Origin: Prevotella sp.
GTDB lineage: Bacteria; Bacteroidota; Bacteroidia; Bacteroidales; Bacteroidaceae
Direction: 5' to 3'
Assembly: GCA_017554145.1 (NCBI GenBank)
Contig: JAFZIZ010000001.1
Location: forward strand, 124,001 to 188,000
Length of the DNA stretch: 64,000 nucleotides
Part shown: one piece after another, positions 20,197-28,559 of the stretch
Position numbering within the stretch: position 1 is the stretch's first letter
How the letters are laid out: every line of letters begins with the position of its first letter
Notes under the pieces: generated by a model
Database searches by the model: none
Seen by the model: the letters and a program-made list of their open reading frames with translations, nothing else
What the model was told of the DNA's origin: nothing
Made by a program: the position numbers and the translations under genes

Positions 20197-21307
20197 AATC
20201 TACCGACTTGTTAGTCCAATCTTTAATATATAATGAATTGATCTCTAAGTAATCACCACCCGTATAGTAGGCATAGACTATCCACGAACGGTTGCGCACG
20301 AAGTCGCCTGCCGCCTCCATTTGAAACGTTGCGGGTGTTTTTGCTACATCATCCACTGAATAGGATATCGTACCAGCCAACCGTTGGTCTGACTCACGCA
20401 GGTAATAGGGACCTACTACCGTCAGTTCATTAGCAGCAACAGCCGCGTTGATACTATTTTCATACGCCTGTGCCGCCTGTCCGTCATAAATAAATTTGAG
20501 CGGATCGTCTGTTTTTTCCACCTCATCGATAGTTGAAGGCAATAGCGATACAGATGAAGTATTATAAGTCAACGTCTTATCCTGTGGAATCAAGTATTCC
20601 TCAGTAGGAATCATCTGCGCATTCAGCGAGATTCCCGTAATGCTCAATTTCTTTGCACTTTCATTCGTTATATTCTTATTGGCAAAGACAAAACGCACTT
20701 TCGACACTGCACGTTCCAATTTAACAGTGGCAATGTTGTTCTGTGTACCAATGCGCAATACAGGAGCATCTCCAAAAACTGGCTGATCGTTTAATACACC
20801 AACCATAGGCAAGACACCAGGAGGTTCTGTAGAGAAGAAAGACGTTGAGACAAGAGAAGATAGTCCGAAATGCGATTCGGTCAGTTTGGCATGATCCTTC
20901 AAATAATCGCGCGTACTATTCTCATTGAAAGCACAACCACAGTTGCTATTCATCACATTGGCAAGCACATAGATATCCACATTAGGCTTATAGCGTGCAA
21001 AATCATCATCGACCGCAATCTGGTAGGTGGCTCCTTCATTTGAATTCAGGGCATCAGTGGCTGTCGTATTAAGATAGCCTACCAAGTTTCCAGTACCTCT
21101 TTCGAATATCCACATCTGTAATTTATCGATCTTCGACTCTGCGGCTAAAGCATCAACGTCTCCAATAGCAGCACGAATCAGCATGGGATGTTCTGGAGAA
21201 TATACATAGACAGTCAGCATGGTGGGCTGCTTCTCTTCCGTTCCATCGGAAGAACTACAGCCAACAGCAAGCAGCAAAAGAGAAATGAGAAATGAAAAGG
21301 CTTTCAT
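20177..21307 (-). CDS. Fimbrial-type lipoprotein (376 aa)
   Basis: From the chosen ATG the protein begins MKAFSFLISLLLLAVGCSSS, a clear lipoprotein signal with the lipobox LAVGC. An ATG 39 bp upstream (21346) is in frame but would add 13 residues encoded by low-complexity spacer sequence, so I prefer 21307. The body resembles fimbrillin-family or FimB-operon minor subunits: LQMWIFERGTGNLVGYL in the first third, VDIYVLANVMNSNC, and a C-terminal YYTGGDYLEINSLYIKDW, a typical last-strand pattern. It probably incorporates into the fimbria as an accessory or tip component. The gene sits 40-80 bp after the second fimbrillin paralogue and overlaps the next lipoprotein gene by 20 bp. Confidence 0.78.
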   Translation of the reverse strand: MKAFSFLISLLLLAVGCSSSDGTEEKQPTMLTVYVYSPEHPMLIRAAIGDVDALAAESKIDKLQMWIFERGTGNLVGYLNTTATDALNSNEGATYQIAVDDDFARYKPNVDIYVLANVMNSNCGCAFNENSTRDYLKDHAKLTESHFGLSSLVSTSFFSTEPPGVLPMVGVLNDQPVFGDAPVLRIGTQNNIATVKLERAVSKVRFVFANKNITNESAKKLSITGISLNAQMIPTEEYLIPQDKTLTYNTSSVSLLPSTIDEVEKTDDPLKFIYDGQAAQAYENSINAAVAANELTVVGPYYLRESDQRLAGTISYSVDDVAKTPATFQMEAAGDFVRNRSWIVYAYYTGGDYLEINSLYIKDWTNKSVDYEVYNW

Positions 21308-21353
21308 TCCCTGCAGGGTACGATATGTCATTCCTTCATTTTTCATTTACATT

Positions 21354-21381
21354 TTTTCATTTCTCATTACTCATCACTCAT
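21354..21381. repeat. Heptamer tandem array (nnnnCAT units) in spacer
   Basis: Four 7-nt units on the plus strand: ttttcat, ttctcat, tactcat, cactcat. It fills the short spacer between the second fimbrillin-like gene and the next lipoprotein gene, and belongs to the same style of 7-nt array seen at 28426, 28524, 28702, 29177, 30304 and 32195. Confidence 0.8.
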
Positions 21382-21386
21382 TTATA

Positions 21387-23096
21387 TCATAGCTTCACCG
21401 CCGTCGGTGTTGACAGCACCCATTTTGTTTGTACCTGCACACCAATTTCAAGTCGTGGTGACAATAGGTCGGGCATGCATGAATAGGCATTTGCCAATGA
21501 GGTTATTGTCATCGTGACCTCCGTCGTATAGTCTTGTGTAAACACACGATTCGCACAGACACCTGTTCCCTGTCCTGCAGGGTTTATCTCACCAACAAGA
21601 TAGAACTTCGTATTCGGATAGATAATACCATCCTTGCCTGCAAACTTCTGACCAGTCTTGTTCGTCATTTCCAAGATGACAGGTACCTTTTCTCCGTCAT
21701 ACGACTGAAGCACCAATGTGTTCACTGTAATGGCAGCATTGTTTTCGTGGTTCCCCACTTGAGTATCATAGATAAAACGGGCATCTACATTACTCTGCTC
21801 CCCCATTGGTTTGAAATCGAAGCCTACCGTATGCTGGCCACCGATAATCACACCTGTCAGTTTAAAGCCATTTGTAGCACTATAAATGACATTAGCATTC
21901 TTCGAGTCTTTCAATGAACTTGCCGTTATTTCATTCAGTGTCATCTGCAAACGTCCTACACCATATTGCAATGGATCTACCACTGCAGCAGACTTGGTCG
22001 TCACAGCAACAGACTCCTCGTCATATTTCGCTAACAAGGTACTCCACTCCGATGTCCCTTGGTACACGGCCTCACCCACCTCCTTGTCAGAGGTTTTGAT
22101 AGTACTATTGACATAGTACCATAGTTCGGCAGGATAGGTATAACGATTGATACCGTTGATATTGTCGAGGGTGGTTGTCATCGTACGTACCAAGAAAGCA
22201 TCCTCACTGGCAATCCACCTCAAAGCAGCAGCGCCATCAGGAAGTCCTAAAGAATTTTCAGGATCCGAGGGATAACCGTTATTGACACATGAATCCTCAT
22301 TTTCCACATCACCTATACGTTCGATGATGGCATCGCAAAGATCCTTGGTTTCTTGAGGTACACCAGATGCCTTGATTTCCACCAACTGATCGTTGAGGGC
22401 AGAGGCATACGCCTTGACATGAGTAGCTGAACCAGCCATCAATCCTGTTCCCTCTGAGTCGGAATGAATAAAGTCCAAATAGAGAGCCTTTAACTGTGAA
22501 TCGTCCGTTGTACTCCATCCTGTCGTATGGGCAATGGCTGTGAGATAGTTGGCTAAATCCCAAGCAGGATCAAAGATGTCTTCCTCAGGATCGTTTTCCT
22601 CACAGATAGGCTGCAAACTGAACGTGATATCTGCGGGCACAATGATCTCCTCGCCAGCACGGGTCAGCAACTTTCCATTTTCAACAGATGACTCCTTGTT
22701 TATAATAGGCTTAGCCTGTCCATAGACCAATACTCGGTTGGTGCCCTGTTTCAAAGAACAACGTCCTATATAGTAGTAGTTTTGATCTTCCACTTTGTTG
22801 GCTTGTGTAGCTGTGGCAATGGAAAGCAGTGGGAAATCATTTACTGTCACTGCATCTGCCTCAGTGGTGCTAACAGTGGTCTCGAAAGGAATCACCCATA
22901 GTTTCTGCAAACCTCTGAATTCCTGTCCTTCAGTTTGAACCACATCATTTGCCATACGCATCCCATTCTGATGTCCCATGCTGAAGGCAAGGTCATACTG
23001 CTTAGGAGGAGTGACAATCACATCATCCCATGCCGAACACGATATCAACACCGCATTCAGTAGTAATAATCCTGAAATGATGTGAACTTTTTTCAC
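21387..23096 (-). CDS. Fimbrillin-like lipoprotein, paralogue of the gene at 24176-26149 (569 aa)
   Basis: Lipoprotein signal peptide with lipobox LISC at about residues 17-20. It shares several blocks in the same order with the 657-residue protein two genes upstream: GMRMANDVVQTEGQEFRGL against GMRMAAATVQETGNPFRGI; VQYGV/LQYGVGRL; GFKLTGVIIGGQHTVGFDF against GFTLTGVLIGGQNPVGWDF; and KFYLVGEIN against TFYLVGTLN. The two are therefore paralogues within one operon. Both are probably fimbrial shaft or accessory subunits, lipidated during export and then polymerised at the surface, as known for Mfa1/FimA-type fimbriae. It lies 40 bp after the Mfa2/FimB-like gene. Which paralogue is the major subunit cannot be told from sequence alone. 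Confidence 0.8.
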   Translation of the reverse strand: MKKVHIISGLLLLNAVLISCSAWDDVIVTPPKQYDLAFSMGHQNGMRMANDVVQTEGQEFRGLQKLWVIPFETTVSTTEADAVTVNDFPLLSIATATQANKVEDQNYYYIGRCSLKQGTNRVLVYGQAKPIINKESSVENGKLLTRAGEEIIVPADITFSLQPICEENDPEEDIFDPAWDLANYLTAIAHTTGWSTTDDSQLKALYLDFIHSDSEGTGLMAGSATHVKAYASALNDQLVEIKASGVPQETKDLCDAIIERIGDVENEDSCVNNGYPSDPENSLGLPDGAAALRWIASEDAFLVRTMTTTLDNINGINRYTYPAELWYYVNSTIKTSDKEVGEAVYQGTSEWSTLLAKYDEESVAVTTKSAAVVDPLQYGVGRLQMTLNEITASSLKDSKNANVIYSATNGFKLTGVIIGGQHTVGFDFKPMGEQSNVDARFIYDTQVGNHENNAAITVNTLVLQSYDGEKVPVILEMTNKTGQKFAGKDGIIYPNTKFYLVGEINPAGQGTGVCANRVFTQDYTTEVTMTITSLANAYSCMPDLLSPRLEIGVQVQTKWVLSTPTAVKL

Positions 23097-23136
23097 AGCT
23101 TAACGTCTCTTTTTACACCTTATAAATAATGGAGTA

Positions 23137-24165
23137 TTAGATACCAATGTCGTGTTTGCCACCTTCTTGCCAGTCGAGTGTCACCGTGACTCCTACTTCC
23201 GTATTATCAGTGAAGATATCACCTTTATCACCCATAAAGCCATTGATGATTATCAACTCACCAGCACTTAGTTTTTTCCTAATACTCAGTTTCGTCTCCG
23301 TCACTGTTCCGTCTTCGAGAGTCACATAGACCAAGAACTGCCAGTACGTCTTATCAGACGCTCCGTCATCGAAATCTGTCTCTACAACTGTACGCATCCC
23401 TTCTTCTGACGAGGGGAAGTTGACAGCACAGAAACACAGATTGCCGCCCTGCGTATCCAGTTGCTGAGTACGGACAATAGGCGACTTCTCGGAGAAGGAG
23501 TAAATACTGTCGTTGATATTAAACTGAGTGGCAAAGCCTGTGGCATAGACCTTGATATCCTTGTACTTCTGTCCTCGCGGATTAATCACGAGCGCTTCCG
23601 CACAATTCGCCATATAGAGCTGTACATGGAACGTCTGATCGACACCTTCCAGCACCTTCATAGACTGACGTGCCGTAAAGAGTCCTGTGGTGTGCGAGTC
23701 GATGATGTCATCACCCGTCGAAACTATGGCAAGTCGTGAAGTCGGGCAACGGTCGTCACCTGTTAAGTTTACCACGGAATTGTCCTTGATATTGGCAACA
23801 GCCAGATGCATGTATTCGCGCATCGGGAGATAGAGTGTATAACTCTTCTCACTGGCGTTCATCACGTGCTGATCGTGACTCAGTCGATCCTGAGGTTTTT
23901 CGGTGTCATAGAACGAGAGATCGATATCACGGGCATAATCGGTGAAGATCTCTTCCAAATGAGAACGCAGGGCATTGGCGACGTTGACGTCAGCGGCAGT
24001 ACTGAGTTGGGTATTCAACTCGGTGGTGATATTAGTCACCAACCGCATCTCATAATCCAACTCAAAGTCGTTGTCGCAATCGCTCAAGTCATCGTCAATC
24101 GTCGAACATGCTGTCGGCAGCAATACTGCCAACAGCATGACGACATATCTCCACGTGCTCTTCAT
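23137..24165 (-). CDS. Mfa2/FimB-family fimbrial anchor lipoprotein (342 aa)
   Basis: Lipoprotein signal MKSTWRYVVMLLAVLLPTAC followed by STIDDDLSDC. The C-x(4-5)-D-D-L-S-D-C start is characteristic of the Mfa2/FimB fimbrial anchor and assembly family. Later features also fit: YLPMREYMHLAVANIKDN, a central LYMANCAEALVINP, and a C-terminal SAGELIIINGFMGDKGD segment before the last strand. Known members cap the cell-proximal end of the fimbria, anchor it in the outer membrane and limit its length. It lies between the two fimbrillin paralogues (10 bp after the first, 40 bp before the second). The codons of its signal peptide contain a 14-bp inverted repeat (24107-24139). Confidence 0.87.
   Translation of the reverse strand: MKSTWRYVVMLLAVLLPTACSTIDDDLSDCDNDFELDYEMRLVTNITTELNTQLSTAADVNVANALRSHLEEIFTDYARDIDLSFYDTEKPQDRLSHDQHVMNASEKSYTLYLPMREYMHLAVANIKDNSVVNLTGDDRCPTSRLAIVSTGDDIIDSHTTGLFTARQSMKVLEGVDQTFHVQLYMANCAEALVINPRGQKYKDIKVYATGFATQFNINDSIYSFSEKSPIVRTQQLDTQGGNLCFCAVNFPSSEEGMRTVVETDFDDGASDKTYWQFLVYVTLEDGTVTETKLSIRKKLSAGELIIINGFMGDKGDIFTDNTEVGVTVTLDWQEGGKHDIGI
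24107..24139. repeat. Inverted repeat in the 5' end of the anchor gene
   Basis: Arms at 24107-24120 and 24126-24139 (14 nt, one mismatch) around a 5-nt loop, in codons about 10-20 of the Mfa2/FimB-like gene. In mRNA this would be a strong hairpin close to the start codon. Part of the symmetry could come simply from Leu/Ala codons of the signal peptide. Confidence 0.8.
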
Positions 24166-24175
24166 GTGCTAAAGT

Positions 24176-26149
24176 TTAAAAATCAACCGTAAACTGCAGA
24201 CCTGGCTGCCACTGGAGATTGACAGAGAGTCCTAATTCCATCCATGGGGTACGCAGGTCGGGAAGTCCCTTTGTAGCGGTACCAAGACCTTCCTCATCAC
24301 CAGCGGCTGATCCATTATTGTTTGTACCCAGTTTGATAGAGAATGTAGCAATGGTCGTACAATCCTGCGTGAAGATGCGTTTGGTAACATCATCACTGGC
24401 TCCCTCTTGCTTAGTACCATTTGCAGCATTCAAGGTACCCACCAGATAGAAGGTTGCACCATGATGGATGACCTCTCCATTTGCTCCAACAAAATCAGCA
24501 CAGTTATTAACGAACTCCAAAGCGACATTGATAGTCTTATCTGTAGTTTCCTCACCTGTTTGCAGCACCAAAGTATAGTTCGTAACAGCAATTCCTGGAG
24601 TTGCCTCTGTTGCTCTAACAACCTTAGCATCTGCTCCTCCTGGTATTGTATTATCGTAAATTGTATAAATTGCATCACCCTTCTTCTTGAAGTCCCAACC
24701 TACAGGGTTCTGACCACCGATAAGGACACCCGTCAGTGTAAAGCCACTGGTCACATCGACTTCGTCACCATTATAGTCTTTATATTTATTTGTGGTAGCA
24801 TTCGACAAGAGTTCTTTTACATTAGCATCCAGACGGGCTACACCATATTGAACCTGATTCGTAATAGCGACAGAACGAGTATCAGCAGTTACAGCAGTAC
24901 CATTAGTATAAAGATCCAAAACGCCACCTTCGCCACTCCATGCTTTGGTTCCATAGTTAGGTGATTGTACGTCATCAGATACTTTTACAGGGCTGTTTAC
25001 GAAATACTGCAGGTTGGCAGGATAAATATACCTGTTTAGATAAGCAACATTCATACTTGAAGCATACGTTACATCGGTAGCAGCTACGAACGCACCCTCT
25101 TCATAAGTTACACGAGCAGCACCGTCAGGCAAATTAATATTGGCAGGATAACCTGTAATTTCGGCAGCAAGACCAGTCTTCAATGTTACTGATGTCGTGT
25201 TGGTACCATTAATAGCAGTTGTAACAGTTCCATTTTCTTTAATAACACAGTATTTTGCAATCTCATTCCTAATACCTAATGCCATCTTATAAGCGTTAGG
25301 AGCAGTGATCTTTGCTGCATCGGTTACCATACCGTCCAATCTCATGTAAAGGTCGGAGAAAAGAAACTCTACATTGTTGGAGGAACCTGTTTTCAGACTG
25401 CTGAATCGAGTAAATAACTCGTGAATAGAATGACTCTGTTCTTCGGTCACATTCCTGAACTCAGTAGCTGCACTTTCACCAGTCAAATTAGCATTTATAA
25501 GATTATCACCATCATACTCTTTCGGTGTTGCTTGAGCCACGGCATTCAGGGCTGCAATCAGATTGGTACCAATTGCATCAACGTCTTCACTTGAATAGAT
25601 AGGCACTGGGGTGAACGACACTTCATTCAAGGTTGGCTGTCCACTAAGACCTGCATCGTTCAGTGTACCAAACTTGAACTTATCTGCTGCAGTTTCTATT
25701 GCCGTTCCTGCCGTGTTATCGATAGCCTTTCCATAGAATAGGAAATTACTTGTTCCTACTAACAGGCTGACATCGGCATAAACTTTCGAATTGCTTTGAG
25801 TATGATCAAAAGCTGAGAGAGGTGACAGAGAAATCAGATTAGCATTAGCTGTTTCAGTACCTTGCACACCATCTTCTGCATCAGCACCTAAAGAATAAGG
25901 CACCAACTTAATGTTGTCAATACCACGGAAAGGATTTCCAGTTTCTTGCACAGTAGCTGCAGCCATGCGCATACCAGAAATGGCTTCCGGCAATGAAATG
26001 GTGAACTGTGTCTTAACACTCTCACCATCATACGTTGGATTCGGTTTCGGATCAAGGGCTGTATCATCACTGGATGAACAAGCTGTGAATCCTACTACGC
26101 TCAGCAGTGCTATCGCACCGACATAAGCAAAATTCTTGAACTTTTTCAT
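24176..26149 (-). CDS. Fimbrillin-like lipoprotein (657 aa), likely major subunit
   Basis: Lipoprotein signal with lipobox GFTAC at about residues 21-25, followed by SSSDD. The N-terminal block (QFTISLPEAISGMRMAA, then GNPFRGIDNIKLVPY) and the C-terminal block (TGVLIGGQNPVGWDF, ATFYLVGTLN, RIFTQDCTTIATFSI) are shared with the 569-residue protein at 21387-23096. As the first fimbrillin-type gene of the operon, directly after the OmpA-like gene and before the anchor, it occupies the place usually held by the major fimbrial subunit. The length is greater than classical FimA or Mfa1 proteins. Role inferred from family resemblance and gene order. Confidence 0.8.
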   Translation of the reverse strand: MKKFKNFAYVGAIALLSVVGFTACSSSDDTALDPKPNPTYDGESVKTQFTISLPEAISGMRMAAATVQETGNPFRGIDNIKLVPYSLGADAEDGVQGTETANANLISLSPLSAFDHTQSNSKVYADVSLLVGTSNFLFYGKAIDNTAGTAIETAADKFKFGTLNDAGLSGQPTLNEVSFTPVPIYSSEDVDAIGTNLIAALNAVAQATPKEYDGDNLINANLTGESAATEFRNVTEEQSHSIHELFTRFSSLKTGSSNNVEFLFSDLYMRLDGMVTDAAKITAPNAYKMALGIRNEIAKYCVIKENGTVTTAINGTNTTSVTLKTGLAAEITGYPANINLPDGAARVTYEEGAFVAATDVTYASSMNVAYLNRYIYPANLQYFVNSPVKVSDDVQSPNYGTKAWSGEGGVLDLYTNGTAVTADTRSVAITNQVQYGVARLDANVKELLSNATTNKYKDYNGDEVDVTSGFTLTGVLIGGQNPVGWDFKKKGDAIYTIYDNTIPGGADAKVVRATEATPGIAVTNYTLVLQTGEETTDKTINVALEFVNNCADFVGANGEVIHHGATFYLVGTLNAANGTKQEGASDDVTKRIFTQDCTTIATFSIKLGTNNNGSAAGDEEGLGTATKGLPDLRTPWMELGLSVNLQWQPGLQFTVDF

Positions 26150-26195
26150 AATCGATTATGTTTTTAAATTTATTATATGTATTTCCAAAAACGGA

Positions 26196-27545
26196 TTAAT
26201 TATCTACATAGTCAAAGTAAACACGCAGATAGCCTGCATTACGCTGGTCTGTCAAGTGGTGTTTCTTGAGGTACTCATACGTACGACCGCCTCTCAACTT
26301 ACGAATCTTCTGCTCACGACGACCAAGGTTCGGTTCGGTATCGATGATGTCAAGCACTTGTTGCAACTGCTTGGCGAGAGCAGTCTGCTTAGCATCGCCA
26401 CTGAGACCATCCACCTCTTCCTGAAGTTGGTCACGGAAGTCTGCCCAGTCCTCACCGCCGAAGTTCAACTCAAACATATCGTCGCCCAGCGGCATGCGCT
26501 CCTGAATGTATTTCTTCAGTGAGTATGCACGCTCCTTGGCTACACGCTCATTGAACGACTGATATCCATCCCATGAGGCAAGACCCACAATCTGAATCTT
26601 ACAGATCTTACTGTCCTTGTCTGCCATCATCTTCTCCGTTACGTCCATGATGCGGTCAAGCGTCTGCTTGTTGTCACGCCAGTCGGGCAAAATCTCGCTC
26701 TTCGACATGGGGAAGTAGACGAACAAGGCAGCCTTATCACGACGTAACACCTGACTGCGATCATAGGGCTTATAGTCAGAGATATGTGCCAATATCGGCT
26801 CTGTACGAAGCAAGATGTCAATATTACGCTCCTTGGGAGGTGCCGGAACAGTATCCACAGGAACCGTCTCTATGATTGGCGGCTGCACCGTCTGAATAGT
26901 ATCGATAATAGGCGGTATTACTACCTGTGGGACTTTCTTCGCTGGACGTCCAGGAATGTTATAGACAATATTGATTCCTGCCTGAGGTAATACAAACCAC
27001 CTATTGTCATCACCAATCTTCGTACCACACTTGCCACAAGCGTAACGATCGTATTTGGCATATCCAACAACAGCACCAATCAATGCCTCGAGATTCCAGT
27101 GGCGTCCCAATGGCCAAGAATAACCGTAGAAAGCACCCAAGGCTCCGAGGTCACCCTCGCGACGCTCATGGCGGAAACCTTTATACAATCCGAACGGGAA
27201 CTTCAGATTAGCCAGATTATAATGACTGTAAATCAGGTTGACACCAAAGAAATGATGCACATTCACCGAGTCCGTCCAATAGCGCACGTCGGGTGATACC
27301 AACAGATGGCGCCATTTAGTGGAAACATTATCCGAGGTGGGCCAGGGGCGATAGCCTCCAGTCACTCCCATCGACCAATGAGGTGATAAGCGCAAGCCTA
27401 CTCGAAGATTCGGAGTGAGTAGTGCGTCATATAAGAGATTGTTACTGACGGTCACTTGCTGCGCCTTCACAGAGGGCGTCATCAGCAACATCATTGCCAA
27501 TAACATACTTGTCAAGAATCCCTTTTCTTTTGTTCCAATCGTCAT
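26196..27545 (-). CDS. DUF3575 / OmpA-like outer-membrane protein (449 aa)
   Basis: From the chosen ATG the signal peptide is MTIGTKEKGFLTSMLLAMML, ending near VKAQQ. Residues about 28-210 match the DUF3575 beta-barrel pattern (NNLLYDALLTPNLRVGLRL, then YGYSWPLGRHWNLE) and contain a CGKCG pair. A Pro/Val/Thr-rich linker follows at about 215-245. The C-terminal part (about 270-449) is OmpA-like, with ICKIQIVGLASWDGYQSFN and the arginine-rich RVAKERAYSLKKYI, a peptidoglycan-binding pattern. An in-frame upstream start at 27740 would add 65 residues without a signal peptide and is rejected. Members of this family commonly head fimbrial operons in Bacteroidales; here it is first, 46 bp before the first fimbrillin gene. 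It could link the appendage to the cell wall (inference). Confidence 0.85.
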   Translation of the reverse strand: MTIGTKEKGFLTSMLLAMMLLMTPSVKAQQVTVSNNLLYDALLTPNLRVGLRLSPHWSMGVTGGYRPWPTSDNVSTKWRHLLVSPDVRYWTDSVNVHHFFGVNLIYSHYNLANLKFPFGLYKGFRHERREGDLGALGAFYGYSWPLGRHWNLEALIGAVVGYAKYDRYACGKCGTKIGDDNRWFVLPQAGINIVYNIPGRPAKKVPQVVIPPIIDTIQTVQPPIIETVPVDTVPAPPKERNIDILLRTEPILAHISDYKPYDRSQVLRRDKAALFVYFPMSKSEILPDWRDNKQTLDRIMDVTEKMMADKDSKICKIQIVGLASWDGYQSFNERVAKERAYSLKKYIQERMPLGDDMFELNFGGEDWADFRDQLQEEVDGLSGDAKQTALAKQLQQVLDIIDTEPNLGRREQKIRKLRGGRTYEYLKKHHLTDQRNAGYLRVYFDYVDN

Positions 27546-27588
27546 GTTTATGTAACTAAACGTTAAATTTTTGTTGTAAAAACTACTG

Positions 27589-27596
27589 CAAATATA
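27589..27596 (-). promoter_or_regulatory. Candidate -7 box, fimbrial operon (proximal)
   Basis: TATATTTG on the minus strand fits TAnnTTTG and lies about 43 nt before the ATG of the OmpA-like gene. A -33 TTG is not evident; the palindrome at 27609-27618 covers that position. Confidence 0.45.
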
Positions 27597-27799
27597 TATA
27601 TAAATACGCGTACGTACGATAGAATTAACATATTTTTTGATAATTAACGCAAAATTCAAGTATTTTTGCAGTTTTAGAGTCCTATTTAGGGCTTTGTACG
27701 TAATTTTCCGAAATCGAGTAAAAAGTGAAGATATATTCATTGAAGTAATAATTTTAAGTTTATAGTTTAATCTTAAAGCTTTAGCTTTGTATCCGAGGA

Positions 27800-27807
27800 C
27801 AAAGATA
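27800..27807 (-). promoter_or_regulatory. Candidate -7 box, fimbrial operon (distal)
   Basis: TATCTTTG on the minus strand is a perfect TAnnTTTG. If used, it would give a leader of about 250 nt before the OmpA-like gene. No clear -33 TTG at the usual spacing. Confidence 0.4.
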
Positions 27808-27900
27808 CAAAAAGTAATTCAGAAAACCATAAAAACAGGCTTTCTTTCGAGTGAAAATATGTTAAAACGGGGGGGGTAATGTACGCAATTTTCGGAGATA

Positions 27901-27942
27901 ATCTTACAATCTTACTTAACTGTAAGTGTAAGACTGTAAGAT
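27901..27942. terminator. Inverted repeat after the CYTH gene, possible terminator
   Basis: Arms at 27901-27915 and 27928-27942 (15 nt, one mismatch), 12-nt loop, beginning one base beyond the stop codon of the CYTH gene. There is no U-run after it in the minus direction, so intrinsic termination is uncertain. It separates the CYTH unit from the fimbrial operon. Confidence 0.5.
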
Positions 27943-27943
27943 A

Positions 27944-28417
27944 TTACTCCCAAGTCGTATAGGGATGTGCACAAAGTTGACTATTATAATATCGGCGGTC
28001 GCCAGTGACTTCTTTTCCGATGAAATCGGGGATTTTTGGAGTTTCATCGGGTGTTTTCAACTCCACTTCTGCCATCACAAGACCCTCGTTTTCACCCAAA
28101 AACTCATCGACTTCAAAGGTATGTTGACCGCTTTTTACCAACCATCGCACCTTATCAATGGTGCCTGAGCCGCATAATTCCATGAGTTTTTGACCATCTT
28201 CAAGGGGAATTTCCTGCTCAAACTCATAGCGAACGAGTCCTTTTTGATCGCTTGGACCCTTAATCGTGATATATGCACGGTCATCACGGATGCGAATTCT
28301 GACCGTTTTACCACGCTCTCTACAGATATATCCCTGTTGAATATGGCTATGACTGAACGATTCCCGTTTATAGGAGTCGTTCAGTACCAAGAATTTACGC
28401 TCAATTTCCAGTGCCAT
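27944..28417 (-). CDS. CYTH-domain protein (157 aa)
   Basis: Starts with the signature EIERKFLV (residues 4-11) of the CYTH superfamily (class IV adenylate cyclases, thiamine and inorganic triphosphatases). Further alternating charged strands fit the triphosphate tunnel: KTVRIRIRDDRAYITIKGP, LVRYEFEQEIP, HTFEVDEFLGENEGLVMAEVEL. Length is standard for the single-domain bacterial form. The substrate is most likely tripolyphosphate or another triphosphate, by family; cyclase activity is less likely. It is the last gene of the minus-strand series that starts with the acyl-CoA synthetase, with repeat-filled spacers on its upstream side. Confidence 0.85.
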   Translation of the reverse strand: MALEIERKFLVLNDSYKRESFSHSHIQQGYICRERGKTVRIRIRDDRAYITIKGPSDQKGLVRYEFEQEIPLEDGQKLMELCGSGTIDKVRWLVKSGQHTFEVDEFLGENEGLVMAEVELKTPDETPKIPDFIGKEVTGDRRYYNSQLCAHPYTTWE

Positions 28418-28425
28418 AATACGAA

Positions 28426-28558
28426 TGTTGAATGAAGAATGTGGAATGTGGAATTATTCTCGCTTCGCTGCGATGTATGAATGTAGAATAATCAATTTTT
28501 CATTGATCATCGCCGTAGGCGACCATTCAACACTCAACATTTCTCATTCCACACTTCA
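28426..28558. repeat. Composite repeat: opposed heptamer arrays with GC hairpins
   Basis: Left array 28426-28453: ATGTTGA, ATGAAGA, ATGTGGA twice. Right array 28524-28558 in the opposite orientation: CATTCAA, CACTCAA, CATTTCT, CATTCCA, CACTTCA. Between them lie GC hairpins at 28461-28474 (TCGC..GCGA) and 28510-28522 (TCGCC-GTA-GGCGA) and an AT hairpin at 28492-28507 (ATCAAT..ATTGAT). The whole is roughly symmetric and fills the spacer between the CYTH gene and the 46-residue protein gene. Confidence 0.85.
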
Positions 28559-28559
28559 T

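Larger units (their letters stand above)
27546..27943. promoter_or_regulatory. Regulatory spacer upstream of the fimbrial operon
   Basis: No gene here. It contains two candidate -7 boxes for the minus-strand operon, a perfect 10-bp palindrome CGTACGTACG (27609-27618), a 19-nt imperfect direct repeat starting GTACG (27696-27714 and 27881-27899, 16 of 19 identical), a run of eight G (27869-27876), and an inverted repeat next to the CYTH gene. These are candidate operators for expression control of the fimbrial genes; no regulator gene is visible in the window. Confidence 0.5.

Noticed and set aside
27546-27740. 65-residue N-terminal extension of the OmpA-like protein
   Set aside because: It would hide the signal peptide and cross the proximal promoter box.
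27546-27943. Invertible promoter for the fimbrial operon
   Set aside because: The repeat pair starting GTACG is direct, not inverted, and no recombinase gene is nearby in the window.
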